A stretch of DNA of 64,000 nucleotides from Zonotrichia leucophrys gambelii (GCF_028769735.1 NW_026992300.1:62001-126000), one strand, 5' to 3'; shown: positions 11,826 to 23,018, counted from the first letter of the stretch. Notes: a model not told the origin generated them from the letters alone. Program-made: numbers and translations.

Positions 11826-12225
11826 GGAGGGGTTTGGGGGGAGTTTTCCTGTCCCTGTCACGCCAGGCCGTTCCCCAGGGGTGTCCCTGTCCCTGTCACC
11901 CCAGCCCATTCCCCAGGGGGTCTCCATCATTCTCACCCCAGGAAATGCCTGGGGGGGTTCCCTCCCTCTCACCCCTGTGCCAGGGGGTGCTCGGGGCAGT
12001 CTCTGTCCCTCTCAGCCCAGGGGATGCTCGGGGGTCTCTGTCCCCTCACCCTGGGGGATGCTCGGGGGGTCTCCATCCCTCTGGCCTCAGGCAATGCCTG
12101 TGCAGGGCTGGGGACCAGGGGCTCTGTGTCCCTCTCACCGCTGAGGCTGCTCGGGGCTGGGGGGGCTCTCCCACCTTCTCACACCTGGGGAGGCCGGGGG
12201 GGTCTCTGTCCCTCTCAGCCCTGCT
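11826..12225. repeat. Minisatellite, left arm
   Basis: Units of about 30-40 bp contain variants of GTCCCTGTCACCCCAGGCC and CCCAGGGGGT. The array is matched, with a different number of units, at 15895-16240 in the right arm. It is open in several frames, so ORFs at 11447-12365 are repeat translations. TTGGGG-rich DNA (12300-12460) follows. Confidence 0.75.
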
Positions 12226-12562
12226 GTGACCCCACCCAAACATCATCGGGGTCAGAGGGACAGAGACACCCCCAAACCCCCAGAAGGGCTGAACCTAGGA
12301 TTTGGTTTGGGGCTGAGGATTTAGGAAGGGGCTGGAATTGGGGATGGGGTTGGAGTTGGGGCTGAGATTGGATTTGGCCTGGGATTGGGGTTAAGGCTAG
12401 ACATGGGATTAACTTTAGGGCTGGGGTTGGGATAGATGAGTTTGGGATTGGGATGAGAATAATACAGAACTGTGAGTGTGTTTAAACATGGAGTGAGATT
12501 GAGACCAGGATTGGGGTCAGGTTTGGGATTGAGCTCACCCAGAGCGGGACAGGGGGGATGTC

Positions 12563-15500
12563 ACAGTGGGAAGGTTTGGGGAAAGTCCTGGTTTGGGAAA
12601 AAACAAAATGGGAATGCCTTGGGTTGGGGACTCCTCCCATCCACGTCCATTTCTAGAAGTCACCTGATGTCCAAAAATCAAGAGTGAATCAAAAAAAGCC
12701 ACCAGGAGTTTCCCATTTCCAGTCTCATCCCTCTTGGGTTATGGTTGGTCCCCCATCTCCGGGCTGGTGGGGATCCCATGTGTCCTGGGGATCCCTCCTC
12801 TCCAGGGTCCTGCTTTTGGATTCTGGGAGGTTCTGGGCTCCCAAGGTCCCCCTCTCCAGCCTCCCCTCAATCCAGCCACTTGGGGTTCCCCCTTCTTTCC
12901 ACCACCCTGTTCTGGTTTAGGGCAAATTTGGTTGAAAATCTCCAAAAGGAGTCTCCTCTAGAATGCCGATTCAGCAGCCCCACCCTCAGCCAGTTTCGGA
13001 AAATATTTCCTTAGAGAAAAGTTGAAAAATCCTGTTATTTTACAGGCAAAGCATTTACCAGCACAAAACCTGAACAATATTAAGCAATAAAACCTCTTGC
13101 TGCTCCAAAATAGATGACAAACTCTGAAAGTCCCTCCTTGGGTTGTAGCTCCGTGCACTCAGTGTCTTATCAGTGCCTTATCAGTCTCTTATCAGTCCAT
13201 CCAGCGCTGGAAATGCCTCAGCCCAGGCCCGTCCCAGTGGGCTTCAGGGAGGAGCTGCCAGTGGTGTGCTGGTTGTTCAGTCCAGAGCAGGTTTAAACAG
13301 CTCCAAAGAAAAAGAAAAACCACAGTCCAGGGAATTTCTCTGCCTCAGCGAGCTAAAAACTAACTAAAAGCAAAGGAGAGCTCTGTCCTGCTGTGTGTCT
13401 ATCCAGGAGCTGGAATGTAGAGGAGTGAGTGCAGTTTCTGAAAACAAACTGCGGCTTCTTCCTCCTCCTCTTCGCACCCAGAATCAGCCTTAAAGGTGCA
13501 GAACTCATTTCTGGGCTAAACAGACCGATGGGGGTACGGGCATCATGAAGTCACCCCAGGACACCCCTGTCAGGGTCAGGGGGTCCGGTCCCCGCCTCAT
13601 CTCCGGGCTGCCGGGGGTCCCCCAGCTCCGGTATCACCCCTTCCCCTCTCCCCGTCCCGGGGGTCCCCTGTTCCACAGTCCCAGCTCTCACGGGGATCCC
13701 CAAAACCAATGTCCCGCCCCGTCGGTACCGGGCCATCCCCACGTGGACCCCCCGGGACCCTCCCGAGGGGCGATCGCGGCTCCTCTGCCCCCGAAAAAGC
13801 TCCTCTTGGGGAGCCCGGAGATATCCGGGGCTCGAGTCTGGGATCTGCCGGCTCCGAACACTCTCCAAAAAATCCTCCCGGAGACCCCTGGCTGGAGCCA
13901 GGGCGAGCTCGGCCTCCGCCCTCCCCTGCGGCTCGGGGCTGGGGGCGATGCTCCCGGGGCAGGGGGTGCTGCAGGCTCGGCGTGCGGGCGCTGCGAGCGC
14001 CGCGATTCTCCCGCTCCCGCTGCTGCTCCTCCTCTCCCTCCTCTTCCTCCCGCATTTCCTCCGCTCCCAGGCCGGACCCCCCTTTCCCACCGCTCTGCCC
14101 CGCGGCCCCGCAGCACCGGCTGCTGGGTGGGGGAGCCCCCGATCGGCCCCAGGGCTGGGCAGGGGGCTCGGGGACCCCCCCGGGGAGGATCCGTTCCCCC
14201 GGCCCGAGCCCCAAATTCCGCTCCGGGACCGCTGGGCTCTGCGGGCCCGCCTGGCAACCGGTGAGTCATCGGCGAGAAAAGCTCTGGTTGGCTGGAAATT
14301 GTTTACCACGTCTTCTGATTGGCTGGAATTGTGAAGGGCGCTGCGCCCTGCCGGTGTCCCTGGGAGCTGCGGAGTCCAGGCGGGAGCCTTTTCCTGTTTC
14401 TTTCTGTTCTCTGACACCTCTTCCCGATTTCTTTCTCTCCCTTTATCCTCCTCATGTCTTGTTCTGTTCAGTCCACGTTCAATAATCGTCGGTTGCATTC
14501 CCACGCTCTCATTCGCTCCTTCACTGGGGCAGAGGCGTCTCTCCCTCGCTGGGTCGTAATCCATGGAAGGGTCCCTTCCCATTCCAGTCCTTCCAGGACT
14601 CGCTTCTATTTCCTCCCTCCCTCTGCTTCCAGAGGGGAAGGTGCTGGAAAATGTCCATCAAAGCCACCTTTGCTGTGTGCTCTGTGCTGGATCTTCTCCC
14701 CTTGGGAGAGAAGCTCCTTGGGAGGCACGGCAGGAGCAGCACCCTGGGAGCCTCGGGAATGCCCCTCTGGGATCCACGGCAGACAGTGCCAGGGTCTGGA
14801 ATTCCAGTTCTCAGCTATGAAAAGATGTTCCTGCCCTTGAGGGCAAAGCTGTCAAGAAGGAGCCAAAAGCCAAGTGGAGCAAGATCCTACAGTGGCATTT
14901 CACTGCCAGCCTTCCTAACTTCACCCATGGCTGCTGTAGCTCCTGTATTGGGAATTAAATCCAGGCACGGTCTTTGGTGTGAGCTGCCCTGGGTCAAGGG
15001 AGACCCTGAGAGAGAAACAGAGCAGGGGAAGAGAGGCAGGAGAGAAAGGAGGGCACAAACACAGTCAGCTGAGAAGGTGGCACTCTGAAAACAGACCAGA
15101 ACTGACTGAAAAGCAATATAACAGAAAGGAATAATTTTGCATCTTTTAGTTACTATCAAAATACAATTTCTTCCCTTTCTCACAAACCTCTTGCCAGTGT
15201 CATTCAGCAGGGCTGTCAGAAAGTCCATCATTCTGGGTGGATGTTCCAGGCTGCAGCCACAAGGAAAGAGGGAATGGGGATTTTCCTGCTCCTGGGGAGT
15301 TTGACATCCTGAGCTAAGAAGAGGAGGAGGCACCAGAAGAAAAGGGCAGCCAGGCTTCACCCTTCCTCTGGAAAGAGGGGGGGAAATCTCTCGTACTGTC
15401 TGCAGCTGCTCCCACAGGGATGTGAGGGCTGATCCCAGAGCCCCAAGGGTCACAGTCAGGGCTGCCCTCAGGGAATGCTCGCCTGGTATGGAGGGGCAGT

Positions 15501-15591
15501 GTGGGAGCACCTGGATCTTGGGGTACCCAGCTGCCCCTCATGTTTGGAGGTGCCTGAGGAGGGCTGGGATGATGCCAGGGACATCCTGCAG
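12563..15591. other. Spacer between the inverted arms
   Basis: About 3 kb not duplicated in either arm. It includes a CpG island (13540-14300), two CCAAT-type boxes and otherwise unremarkable sequence. No coding gene could be supported on either strand. Confidence 0.7.
13540..14340. promoter_or_regulatory. CpG island with CCAAT boxes, possible bidirectional promoter
   Basis: The segment is strongly GC- and CpG-rich, unlike its surroundings, and is open in nearly all frames, which is why long ORFs appear on both strands. Two CCAAT boxes in minus orientation (GGTTGGCTGG near 14287, GATTGGCTGG near 14318) flank its right edge. A consensus splice donor CG|GTGAGTCA lies on the plus strand near 14260. 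It sits midway between two genes pointing outward. The promoter role is inferred from composition and position. Confidence 0.45.
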
Positions 15592-15894
15592 TAACATCCC
15601 CTCTGTCCCGCTCTGGGTGAGCTCAGTCCCAAACCTGACCCTGACCCTGGTCTCGGTCTCACTCCATGTTTAGACACACTCACAGTTCTGTATTTAATCT
15701 CATCCCAGTGCCTGACTCGTCTAGCCCCAGACCCAATCCCAACCCCAGCCCTAAAACCAATCCCATGTCTCGCCTTAACCTCAATCCTAGCTCTAATCCA
15801 AATCTCAGCCCCAACTCCAATCCCAGCCCCAATTCCAGCCCCTTCCTAAATCCTCAGCCCCAAACCAATTCCCAGGTTCAGCCCTTCTGGGGGT

Positions 15895-16240
15895 TTGCGG
15901 GTGTCTCTGTCCCTCTGACCCCGATGATGTTTGGGTGGGGTCACAGCAGGGCTGAGAGGGACAGAGACTGCCCTGAGCACCCCCTGGCACAGGGGTGAGA
16001 GGGAGGGAGAACCCCCAGGCATTCCCTGGGTGAAAATGATGGAGACCCCCTGGGGAAAGGCCTGGGGTGACAGGGGCAGGGACACTCCCTGGGGAATGGC
16101 CTGATGTGAGAGGGACAGGGACACCCCTAGGAAATGCCTGGGGTGACAGGGACAACCCCTGGGGAATGGCCTGGGGTGACAGGGACAGGAAAACTCCCCC
16201 CAAACCCCTCCCAAGCATCCCCCAGTGTGAGAGGCACAGG
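15895..16240. repeat. Minisatellite, right arm
   Basis: Reverse-complement version of the 11826-12225 array, with units around GACAGGGACA...CCTGGGGTGACAGG. The copy number differs from the left arm. Confidence 0.75.
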
Positions 16241-17329
16241 GACCCCTTAAGCATCCTCTGTGCACTGGACAAAATAAACTTGATAGAAATCAAACTTGAC
16301 TCTGCAAAATCACTTTGAAGAATATATGCTCTTCCCACAAGTAACTTGGGATGAAAGCGCAAACAAATCCCAAATATGAATAAACTGACAATTCAAGCAG
16401 TGATGTGGCAATTCCAATATTCATTGCTTCATGCACAGCTCCAGCTCAGCTGCTAACCAGTTCCAATAACAGGAAAGTGGAAATTTGGCCCAATACAGAT
16501 TATTAAAAGGAATGGAAAGCTCTGTGTAGCAGTCACAAAGGTGACAGGGATAAAGAGAAAAATGGTTGTCACATTTGGTGAAGCCCCCAAGCTTGGGAAT
16601 TCAGGAGTTATTCGGAAATTTATCTACTTGAGCTGGGCTTCTTGTGGGACTTTTAGCCGCCTTGTGTTCCTCACTGTGGGGTGAATGAACCTTGTCAGTC
16701 TCGCTGGTAACATTTGCTCCCTCTCCTCCAGTGATTTTAACAATTTTATAAGGAAACACAACAAATTATTTTCTTTACACTGGCCACCCATAAAAGCCAT
16801 TTTCCTCATCATTTCTCCCATAAGTTCCCCAGGAGGAAGGAGCGACTGTGTCCAAGTTTCCAAGAGTTCTTCCAGAAAGAACCATAACCTCCTCAGTGGA
16901 AGGAACCATGCTGTTGTCAAAGGCACTTGGGGTCAGAGAACAGTGCCCTGAACTCACTGCGCCAAAATAATATGGCAATATGGTTAGGAAAATTGTCAGA
17001 GAGATGCCTCTGCCCCAGTTAAGGTGCTAACGCGACCAAATTCAAAATAGATTTTATTGAACAGTAAATCTGAGGTAGAGAGATGGAAAGAAAGAGAAAA
17101 GATGAGTGACAAGGGACAGAGACCTCCCCTGGAGCAGAGCAAGTGTGACATTGTCCCCTGTGTGTGTGCCCTTCCCAGGGTGGAGGTTTTACACCTGAGC
17201 CAGTTTGGGTAAGGGGGGTGGTGTTCACCCCCTGAGCAGGGATTACCCCACTGTTTCAGGTTGCAATGCAAGATGTAACCAAATGCAGGTTTTCAATCCC
17301 CATCTTCATCAACTGCTATAAACAGGTGG
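16241..17329. other. Non-coding part of right arm
   Basis: Mirror of the left arm's 10700-11825 block. An AATAAA on the minus strand lies near 17055. No supported exon. Confidence 0.4.
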
Positions 17330-17800
17330 GGCAGGGTTCTTTATCTCTTCCATGACTCAGCCCTGATAACGCCCTCCAGGGGAGATATCTTCTGTGAATG
17401 GGCCATTGAGTGTCACTGCAGGACTGATAAAATTCCATCATCCCATTGTGGGATGCTCCGCCCAGGGGGAGGATCCAAGCATTCCTACCAGGATATAAGC
17501 TGAGCCTTGCTACAACCAGGAGCAGCTTGCCTACTGGATTCCCAGAGGACAAGAGCTCCATAACCACCACTGGACCTTCAGAGGAAGACCAGACCCTTCT
17601 ACGGGATCACTGCTCTGACAGAATCACCTTCATCACTCCAACCGGACTGCAGCCACCGTTTAATGGGACTGCAGCCACCACCCTGACCAACAGGGTGTCA
17701 GGTTATTTCCTGACTCTGTCAGTTTAAGGCAGTGTTTCTGTATCATTGCCTTGACCTTAATTTTCTTATTAAATTGTAATTCTGACTTAGACTCTCCCCC
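17330..17800 (+). promoter_or_regulatory. LTR-like promoter upstream of right ZNF
   Basis: A TATA box (GGATATAAGC, 17491-17500) is followed at about 270 bp by ATTAAA (17769-17774). The order fits an LTR, and the wording resembles a common songbird ERVK LTR. The zinc-finger small exon begins about 60 bp downstream. The ORF from 17446 to 17727 runs through it but looks like an untranslated LTR segment. Confidence 0.4.
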
Positions 17801-17818
17801 AGGTTTGCCTTCAAACCA

Positions 17819-18202
17819 GAACAAAAGACAATGTGCGCACCCTTTGTTTTCTTCCCAGAACAGGATTTCCCATTCCCAAACCTTGACTGGATGGAGGAGG
17901 AGGCTGCGAGGAAGAGGAAGGAGCCCCGGGACACCCGGGCAGGTGAGGAGGAAGTCAGTTCCTATTTGCCCCTCTCTCATGCTCCATCTCCCAGCCCAGC
18001 ACAGATCCCGGAACAAAAGACAATGTGCGCACCCGTTGTTTTCTTCCCAGAACAGGATTTCCAATTCCCAAACCTTGATTGGATGGAGGAGGAGGCTGCG
18101 AGGAAGAGGAAGGAACCTCAGGACACCCGGGCAGGTGAGGAGGAAGTCAGTGCCCCTTTCCCCCTCTCTCCTGATCCATCTCCCAGCCCAGCACAGACCC
18201 CA
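17819..18202 (+). repeat. Tandem 192-bp duplication carrying the ZNF small exon
   Basis: GAACAAAAGACAATGTGCGC occurs at 17819 and again at 18011. Each unit contains a TTCTTCCCAG acceptor, an 84-nt exon (17859-17942 and 18051-18134) and a GTGAGG donor. The copies differ by a handful of bases. The left arm has a single unit. Confidence 0.9.
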
Positions 18203-19075
18203 GCTGCAGGACAACCCTGCTGCCAAGACCGTCCTGCCGGGGATGCAATGGTGAGATCTCCTTCCCCTTCCTTTTGGAATGGAGGCAAATCCCATCTTCT
18301 CCTTCTCCTTCCTTCCCCAGACAAAAAGTTGATGATGGAGACCAGGGAGGAAAAATCTCCTTGGCAGAACCTCATGGAAGAGGCTGTTTTGATTGACTCC
18401 ACAGTGCAGAATTCTAATGGGGAGGAAAATCCCCAGAGATCCTGCAGGAAGAGGGGCTCCAAACCCAGCCCAGGGTGCTCTGAGAAGGAAAGACTTACCC
18501 AGAGCCAGGAAGGTGGACAGAGCTTCAGCCAGTTCTTGGAGCTGATGGCCCAGGAGCAGCTTCATGATAAGGAGAAGCCCCACAAGTGCTTGGAGTGTGG
18601 GAAGAGCTTCAGACAGAGCAGCACCCTGATCAGCCACCAGATGACCCACACTGGGAAATGGCCCTACAAATGTGGGGAATGTGGGAAGGGCTTCAGCTGC
18701 AGCTCCCACCTCGTCACCCACCAACGCATCCACACTGGGGAGAGGCCCTACGAATGTGGGGAATGTGGGAAGGGCTTCAGCTGCAGCTCCGCCCTCGTCA
18801 CCCACCGACGCATCCACACTGGGGAGAGGCCCTACCAGTGCCCCACGTGTGGGAAGAGGTGTCATTCCAGCTCAAATCTCCGTCTGCATGAGCGGATTCA
18901 CACAGATGAGAGGCCCTTCCCCTGCCCTGACTGTGGGAAAAGCTTCAAGCAAAAGTCCCACCTCATCACCCACCGGCGCATCCACACTGGGGAGAGGCCC
19001 TACGAGTGTCCCCAGTGTGGGAAGAGCTTCACCACCAGCTCTGCCTTGACCAGACACCAATGGAGGCGCCACTAA
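17891..19075 (+). CDS. C2H2 zinc-finger protein, right-arm copy (6 fingers)
   Basis: A passerine-type zinc-finger gene and presumed nuclear DNA-binding regulator. The small exon encodes [12 protein letters not shown] and exists twice (ATG at 17891 or 18083). Both copies end in GCAG|GTGAGG (phase 1). The terminal exon begins at 18321 after CCTTCCCCAG and runs to the TAA at 19073-19075. It holds a cysteine-less degenerate finger and six C2H2 fingers. Helix positions -1/2/3/6 are QSTS, CSHT, CSAT, SSNL, QSHT and TSAR. Finger 4 has Cys in place of the core Phe, and finger 6 has an H-x4-H spacing. Because the 84-nt exons and the 186-nt intron are multiples of three and open, spliced, double-exon and retained forms all keep frame. 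No KRAB, SCAN or BTB domain is present. A further 5' untranslated exon upstream is likely. Confidence 0.85.
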   Translation: MEEEAARKRKEPRDTRAGEEEVSSYLPLSHAPSPSPAQIPEQKTMCAPVVFFPEQDFQFPNLDWMEEEAARKRKEPQDTRAGEEEVSAPFPLSPDPSPSPAQTPAAGQPCCQDRPAGDAMVRSPSPSFWNGGKSHLLLLLPSPDKKLMMETREEKSPWQNLMEEAVLIDSTVQNSNGEENPQRSCRKRGSKPSPGCSEKERLTQSQEGGQSFSQFLELMAQEQLHDKEKPHKCLECGKSFRQSSTLISHQMTHTGKWPYKCGECGKGFSCSSHLVTHQRIHTGERPYECGECGKGFSCSSALVTHRRIHTGERPYQCPTCGKRCHSSSNLRLHERIHTDERPFPCPDCGKSFKQKSHLITHRRIHTGERPYECPQCGKSFTTSSALTRHQWRRH

Positions 19076-19689
19076 GGGAAGCCCTGCAAATGCCACAAAC
19101 GCAGGAACAGCTTCATCCCAGCACCACTCCAGCTCCATCCCCCATTGGAGGGCCCACATTTGGAACAGCCCTGGTGATCCATTTTCCCTGTGATCCATCT
19201 GGGAAGACACCTGTCCCTTTTCCTGCCCTTGCCAAAGACATGATGTGGGATGGAAGAACATGAGGGTCTGGCCATGGGCGTGTCATTAAATTTACTCCCA
19301 CCTCAGGTCATTGCCAGGGGCAGGAAAGGGACTCTGTATCTCTCCCTCTGAGGAGAAGGGTGTCCTTTCCAGGCAGGGGAAATGCATGGCCAAGAAGAGA
19401 CTGTTGTTGATATATTAGTTTTCCCTGTAAATAGTTGTTCTTATCCCCTTTTGTTATCAATATTATTTCTGTTTGTTCCTTATCTCATTGCTGTTCCCAA
19501 TAAATTTTTCTTATCCCAGCCTGGGATCTTTGCCTTTTGTGCTTTCCATGGGAGGCGAGAGGGCAGTGAGGGCAGTGCAGTTTTAGCGGGGGCAGGAATA
19601 TGGGGAATCCCATTCCTGAAACCCAGCCTGTGGAAACCGAGCATCCCAGCTGGTCCCAGCCCTGGTGGCCATGGCAACAGCCTTGGGAA

Positions 19690-20010
19690 CGGGTCCCTGG
19701 CTGGGGCTGTGGGAACCTCTGCCCTCTGGTGCCCAGGGACAGGAGTGGAGGGAACGGCTGCAGCTGAGTCGGGGCAGGCTCAGGTTGGATGTCAGGAAAA
19801 GGTTTTTGCCCAGAGGCTGCTGGGGCCCTGCCCAGGCTCCCCAGGGAAGGGTCCCAGCTCCAGGGCTCTCTGAGCTGCAGCAGCGTTTGGACAGCGCTGC
19901 CAGGCCCAGGCTGGCATTGTTGGGGTGTCCTGTGCAGGGCCAGCAGTTGGACTGGAGGATCCTGATGGGTCCCTCCCAGCTCAGCCAATTCTGTGGTTCT
20001 GGGATCCCAT
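19690..20010 (+). mobile_element. CR1 retrotransposon 3' fragment, right arm
   Basis: Mirror of 8305-8625, ending CCAATTCTGTGGTTCTGGG. Same fragment in opposite orientation, consistent with insertion before the arms were duplicated. Confidence 0.7.
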
Positions 20011-20035
20011 GAGCCTGGGGATGGGGCTGCCAATG

Positions 20036-20290
20036 GTTGCCATGGCAACGGGATCTGGCTTCAGGCCTGAGCTGGTTTCCCTGGCAACCACCCCTGGCAT
20101 GGGGTCTCCATGGAGCTGCTGAGGGACTGAGCATAGTAACAGGGGGGGGATGGTTGCTATGGGAAGCAACCATAGCAACAGTGGGCTGCTGATGGCTGCC
20201 ATGGAAACTGACCATAGCAACAGGGTCCTGGTAATGGTTGCTGTGGAAACTGAACAGAACAACAGGAGGCTGGTGATGGTTGCCTGCTAA
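20036..20290. promoter_or_regulatory. Cluster of X-box-like motifs, right arm
   Basis: A perfect 14-bp palindrome GTTGCCATGGCAAC lies at 20036-20049, the consensus type bound by RFX factors. Further half sites follow (ACCATAGCAAC, GGTTGCTATGG, GGTTGCTGTGG) to 20290. The left arm has the tandem 42-bp form of the same block. Binding is inference. Confidence 0.5.
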
Positions 20291-21014
20291 GGATCAGATT
20301 TGTCACAGGCCCTCAGAGAGGTTCCATGGGGACTTTCCAAGAGTCTCCAGGCTGCTCCAGAGCTGGAATGCCACAGGCAGAGACAGGGGCCCCATGGAGA
20401 CATCCCAGGGCTTTCTGGGGATGGTAAAGAGCCCTATGGTCAGAGGCAGTCACAGCCATTCCATGGTGACATCCCAGGGCACCTTGAGCTGCAAAGGCAC
20501 CGATCTGTCACAGGCACTCACGGGGGCTCCACGGTGACATCCCAGGAGTCCCCAGGCTGCCAAAGAGCTGGGATGTCCCAGACACTCAAAGGGGATCCTG
20601 TCATGGGCACAAAGGGAGCTTCAGGCAAAAGCTTTATTTCTTTATTGGAGAAACTCCTCCTGATACATCAGGTGCAGATATTACATGAAACAGCCACCAT
20701 GGATCCTCAAACTCCTGCAGGACCCCTAGACTTCTCAAATTTTTTCAAAGAGAGGAGACTGGGAGTGGCTGGATCCAATCCCAGCCCCAGACTTTGTCAA
20801 AGGTGTAAAGGATTGAACAGATGGAATTGAACCTTTAACCCGATTTGTCCCACAGAATTAATGACTGAATACCCGATAGATTTATATAAATATTACTCTG
20901 ATTGATTCTAATCATGATTAGAAGAAAGAACTTAACCAGAGTTATTTCCTCCACAGTTCAGGAGCTATAACAATTATTAGAATATAGTGCTCTAGCCAGC
21001 AATTTTGAAGTCAG

Positions 21015-22371
21015 CAGGGCCTCGCTGGAGTTGTTGGAGGCCATTGCAGGCAGAGCCTCCTGCTCCAGCAGGAACTGCCTTTCCTGTGCCATCAGCAGGG
21101 CAGGTCCCACTGCAGGAAAAGCCCCAGGCCAGCCCCAGCACAGGGAAGGGCTCGGGCACAAGGGCAGAGTGCCGTGCTGGGAGCTGTGCCAGGGAGAGCC
21201 TGAGGCACCAAAGGCACCTTGGCAGCAGCAGCTGCTTGCAGGCCATGGCCAGAAGCCTCCCTTGGCAGCCTGGCCTGGTGGCCACCCCTGCAGAGCTGCT
21301 GCCTCAGGGCTCATTCCTGCCTGGGCTCTGAAAAGCCACTTCTGCTCCAGAAGCCTGACTGGGAAGCCATTGGCCTCAGCACCTTGGGGACAAGATATTA
21401 ATGACAAAACTCTTCATGGCAGCAGAGCCAAGGCAGGGGCAGAGGAAAGGGCAGAGCCAGGACCAGGGGACAGGGCTGCCATGGTGATGGCTGTGAGGCC
21501 ACTGCCCCTGCAGCAGCCTGGCTGCCCTCAGCAGACATTCGGGCCACAAGCCTTGTGAGGGCACCCAGCACATCAGAGAACCCACACTACAGGAATTCTG
21601 TCTTTGTGGATGAGAGGGTTTCACTGGGTCAGGCTGCACAAATTTTCCTGATCTTGGACAATTCCTGGGATGGGGAATCCACTTCTCTGGAGAAACAGCT
21701 GCCGTTTTGTGCCACTCTTATAATGGTAAAATATTTCCTCCTTCTAACAAATGTAAATCCACCCTCATTCAATTTAGAGATACTGACCCTTTTTCTGTCA
21801 CTGCAAGATTTAGGAGAAAATAACTTTGATCACTATTTTTCGATTTTCACAGACCTTGGAGGGGACCCAAAAATATCCCAGGATGGGGTTTGGAGGCCTC
21901 ATCACAAAACCAGCAGGGAGAGTCTGCAGGCTCTGGGCTCAGGGGTGTTGGCACTTTACCTGTTGTCCACTGCTGGTGTCAAGGGCTTTATAAACAGCTC
22001 CAAACCCCCTGGAAAGACAAAAGCAGCAGAAAGAGCCCTTTAGCCCTTGGCACTGGAATCAAGCCTAGGCAGCAGATCTCCCCAGGCTGCCTCCATGCCT
22101 TCCTTAGAAAATGCCTGGCTGCGGCATCTCTTCGGCCAACAGCACATCAGCCCACGAGCCCTCTGCCGTGCGGGGCAGCCTGTCCAAGGGAACACTAAGA
22201 TGCAGCATGAAGACCAAGGGCCGCTGGAAACCTCCAAGGCACATGCCCAGCCAGGTCATTTCCAAACCTAAGGGGAACTCTCCTCCTTGTGTGGGTGTGC
22301 ATGCACGTGTGTGTCAAAAAAGTGAGAACAATTAGAATCAGAAGACTGTCCTTGAGAATCTGACATTTCTT
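21015..22371. other. Host flank left of ERV1, no gene recognised
   Basis: GC-rich sequence at 21015-21560, then AT-rich to 21880. ORFs on both strands lack domains. No splice-bounded exon could be supported. Confidence 0.4.
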
Positions 22372-22377
22372 GAATGG

Positions 22378-22998
22378 TGTGGGATCTCAGGATTTGAGTC
22401 CTGGGATGCAGGGCCCCCGAGACCACCCTTGGGGGGCCCGGGAGTCCTGGAATGTCCCAGAAGTGTCTGGTGGCAGGACTTTGACCCTACACGGGAGACG
22501 ACACCTTTATGAAGATAAGAGGGCCTCACCGGGGTGAAGGGTGGAAAGATTAGCTAATTAGAGGGTGAGAAACAGGGTTTAGGATTTATGTACAGGGGGG
22601 TTTAGAGGAGTAAGATGGAGGAATTGGGGTGTGTCCTACCCTCCTTCTTCTTCCTCCTCTCCTCCATCTTCTTTGGCCACGGTGGCACCTTTGGATTGGT
22701 TATTACTAAGAGTACACCGAGTTATAACAATAGATGGTATTGGGGAAAAATGATAAATATTGTATACGTAGCAAGGGGTATAAAGATACGTGGCTGTCCG
22801 GAGGACGGCACAGTGTGCCCATGGCTGACTGCTGAGCAGATCTTTGTTCGGCTGAAAGAACATCTTTTAGATAAACAATTAATAAACATAAAACCAGAAA
22901 GAAGAACTGAAGCCTCTTCTCGTCCTTCGATACGTGGGCTGCCCCAAGGCCACCTCGGGCCTTTCCAGGCCCCTCAAACAGCCGAGATAAACCGGACA
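22378..22998 (+). mobile_element. ERV1 5' LTR
   Basis: Begins TGTGGGATCTCAGG and ends ATAAACCGGACA. TATAAA at 22779-22784 and AATAAA at 22881-22886 mark U3, R and U5. An ORF starting at 22615 crosses R and U5 and is not considered a gene. Confidence 0.95.
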
Positions 22999-23000
22999 TT

Positions 23001-23018
23001 TGGCTTCCACTGGGTGAG
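23001..23018 (+). other. ERV1 primer-binding site
   Basis: Two bases after the LTR comes TGGCTTCCACTGGGTGAG. The TGG start is right for a tRNA 3' CCA end. The closest match I can think of is tRNA-Asn, with one extra base and two or three mismatches, so the tRNA assignment is weak. Confidence 0.5.

Larger units (their letters stand above)
7312..12562. repeat. Left arm of a large inverted duplication
   Basis: This arm is the reverse complement of 15592-21014, diverged by substitutions and indels. The outer edge was set by GACTTCAAAATTGCT at 7313-7327 against AGCAATTTTGAAGTC near 20999-21013. The inner edge is near 12562 against 15592, where GAGCGGGACAG matches CTGTCCCGCTC. Within the arm, in order, lie an AT-rich end, the X-box-like repeats, a CR1 piece, a ZNF gene, an LTR-like promoter, a G-rich minisatellite and TTGGGG-like DNA. 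All of these have mirror images in the other arm. Confidence 0.9.
15592..21014. repeat. Right arm of the large inverted duplication
   Basis: This is the mirror of 7312-12562. It is about 170 bp longer, largely because of a 192-bp tandem repeat around the ZNF small exon and one additional zinc finger. Differences are spread along the arm, so the duplication is not recent. Confidence 0.9.

Noticed and set aside
12300..12460. TTGGGG-rich DNA that could be interstitial telomere repeat
   Set aside because: Irregular units such as GGGATTGGGGTT without sustained TTAGGG.
13551..14582. A 343-codon minus-strand ORF and overlapping plus-strand ORFs
   Set aside because: They are products of GC-rich CpG-island composition, open in almost every frame, with no domain.
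17446..17727. 93-codon ORF before the right ZNF, with a similar one in the left arm
   Set aside because: Similarity reflects the arm duplication. It lies in LTR-like DNA between TATA and ATTAAA, and the start differs in the two arms.
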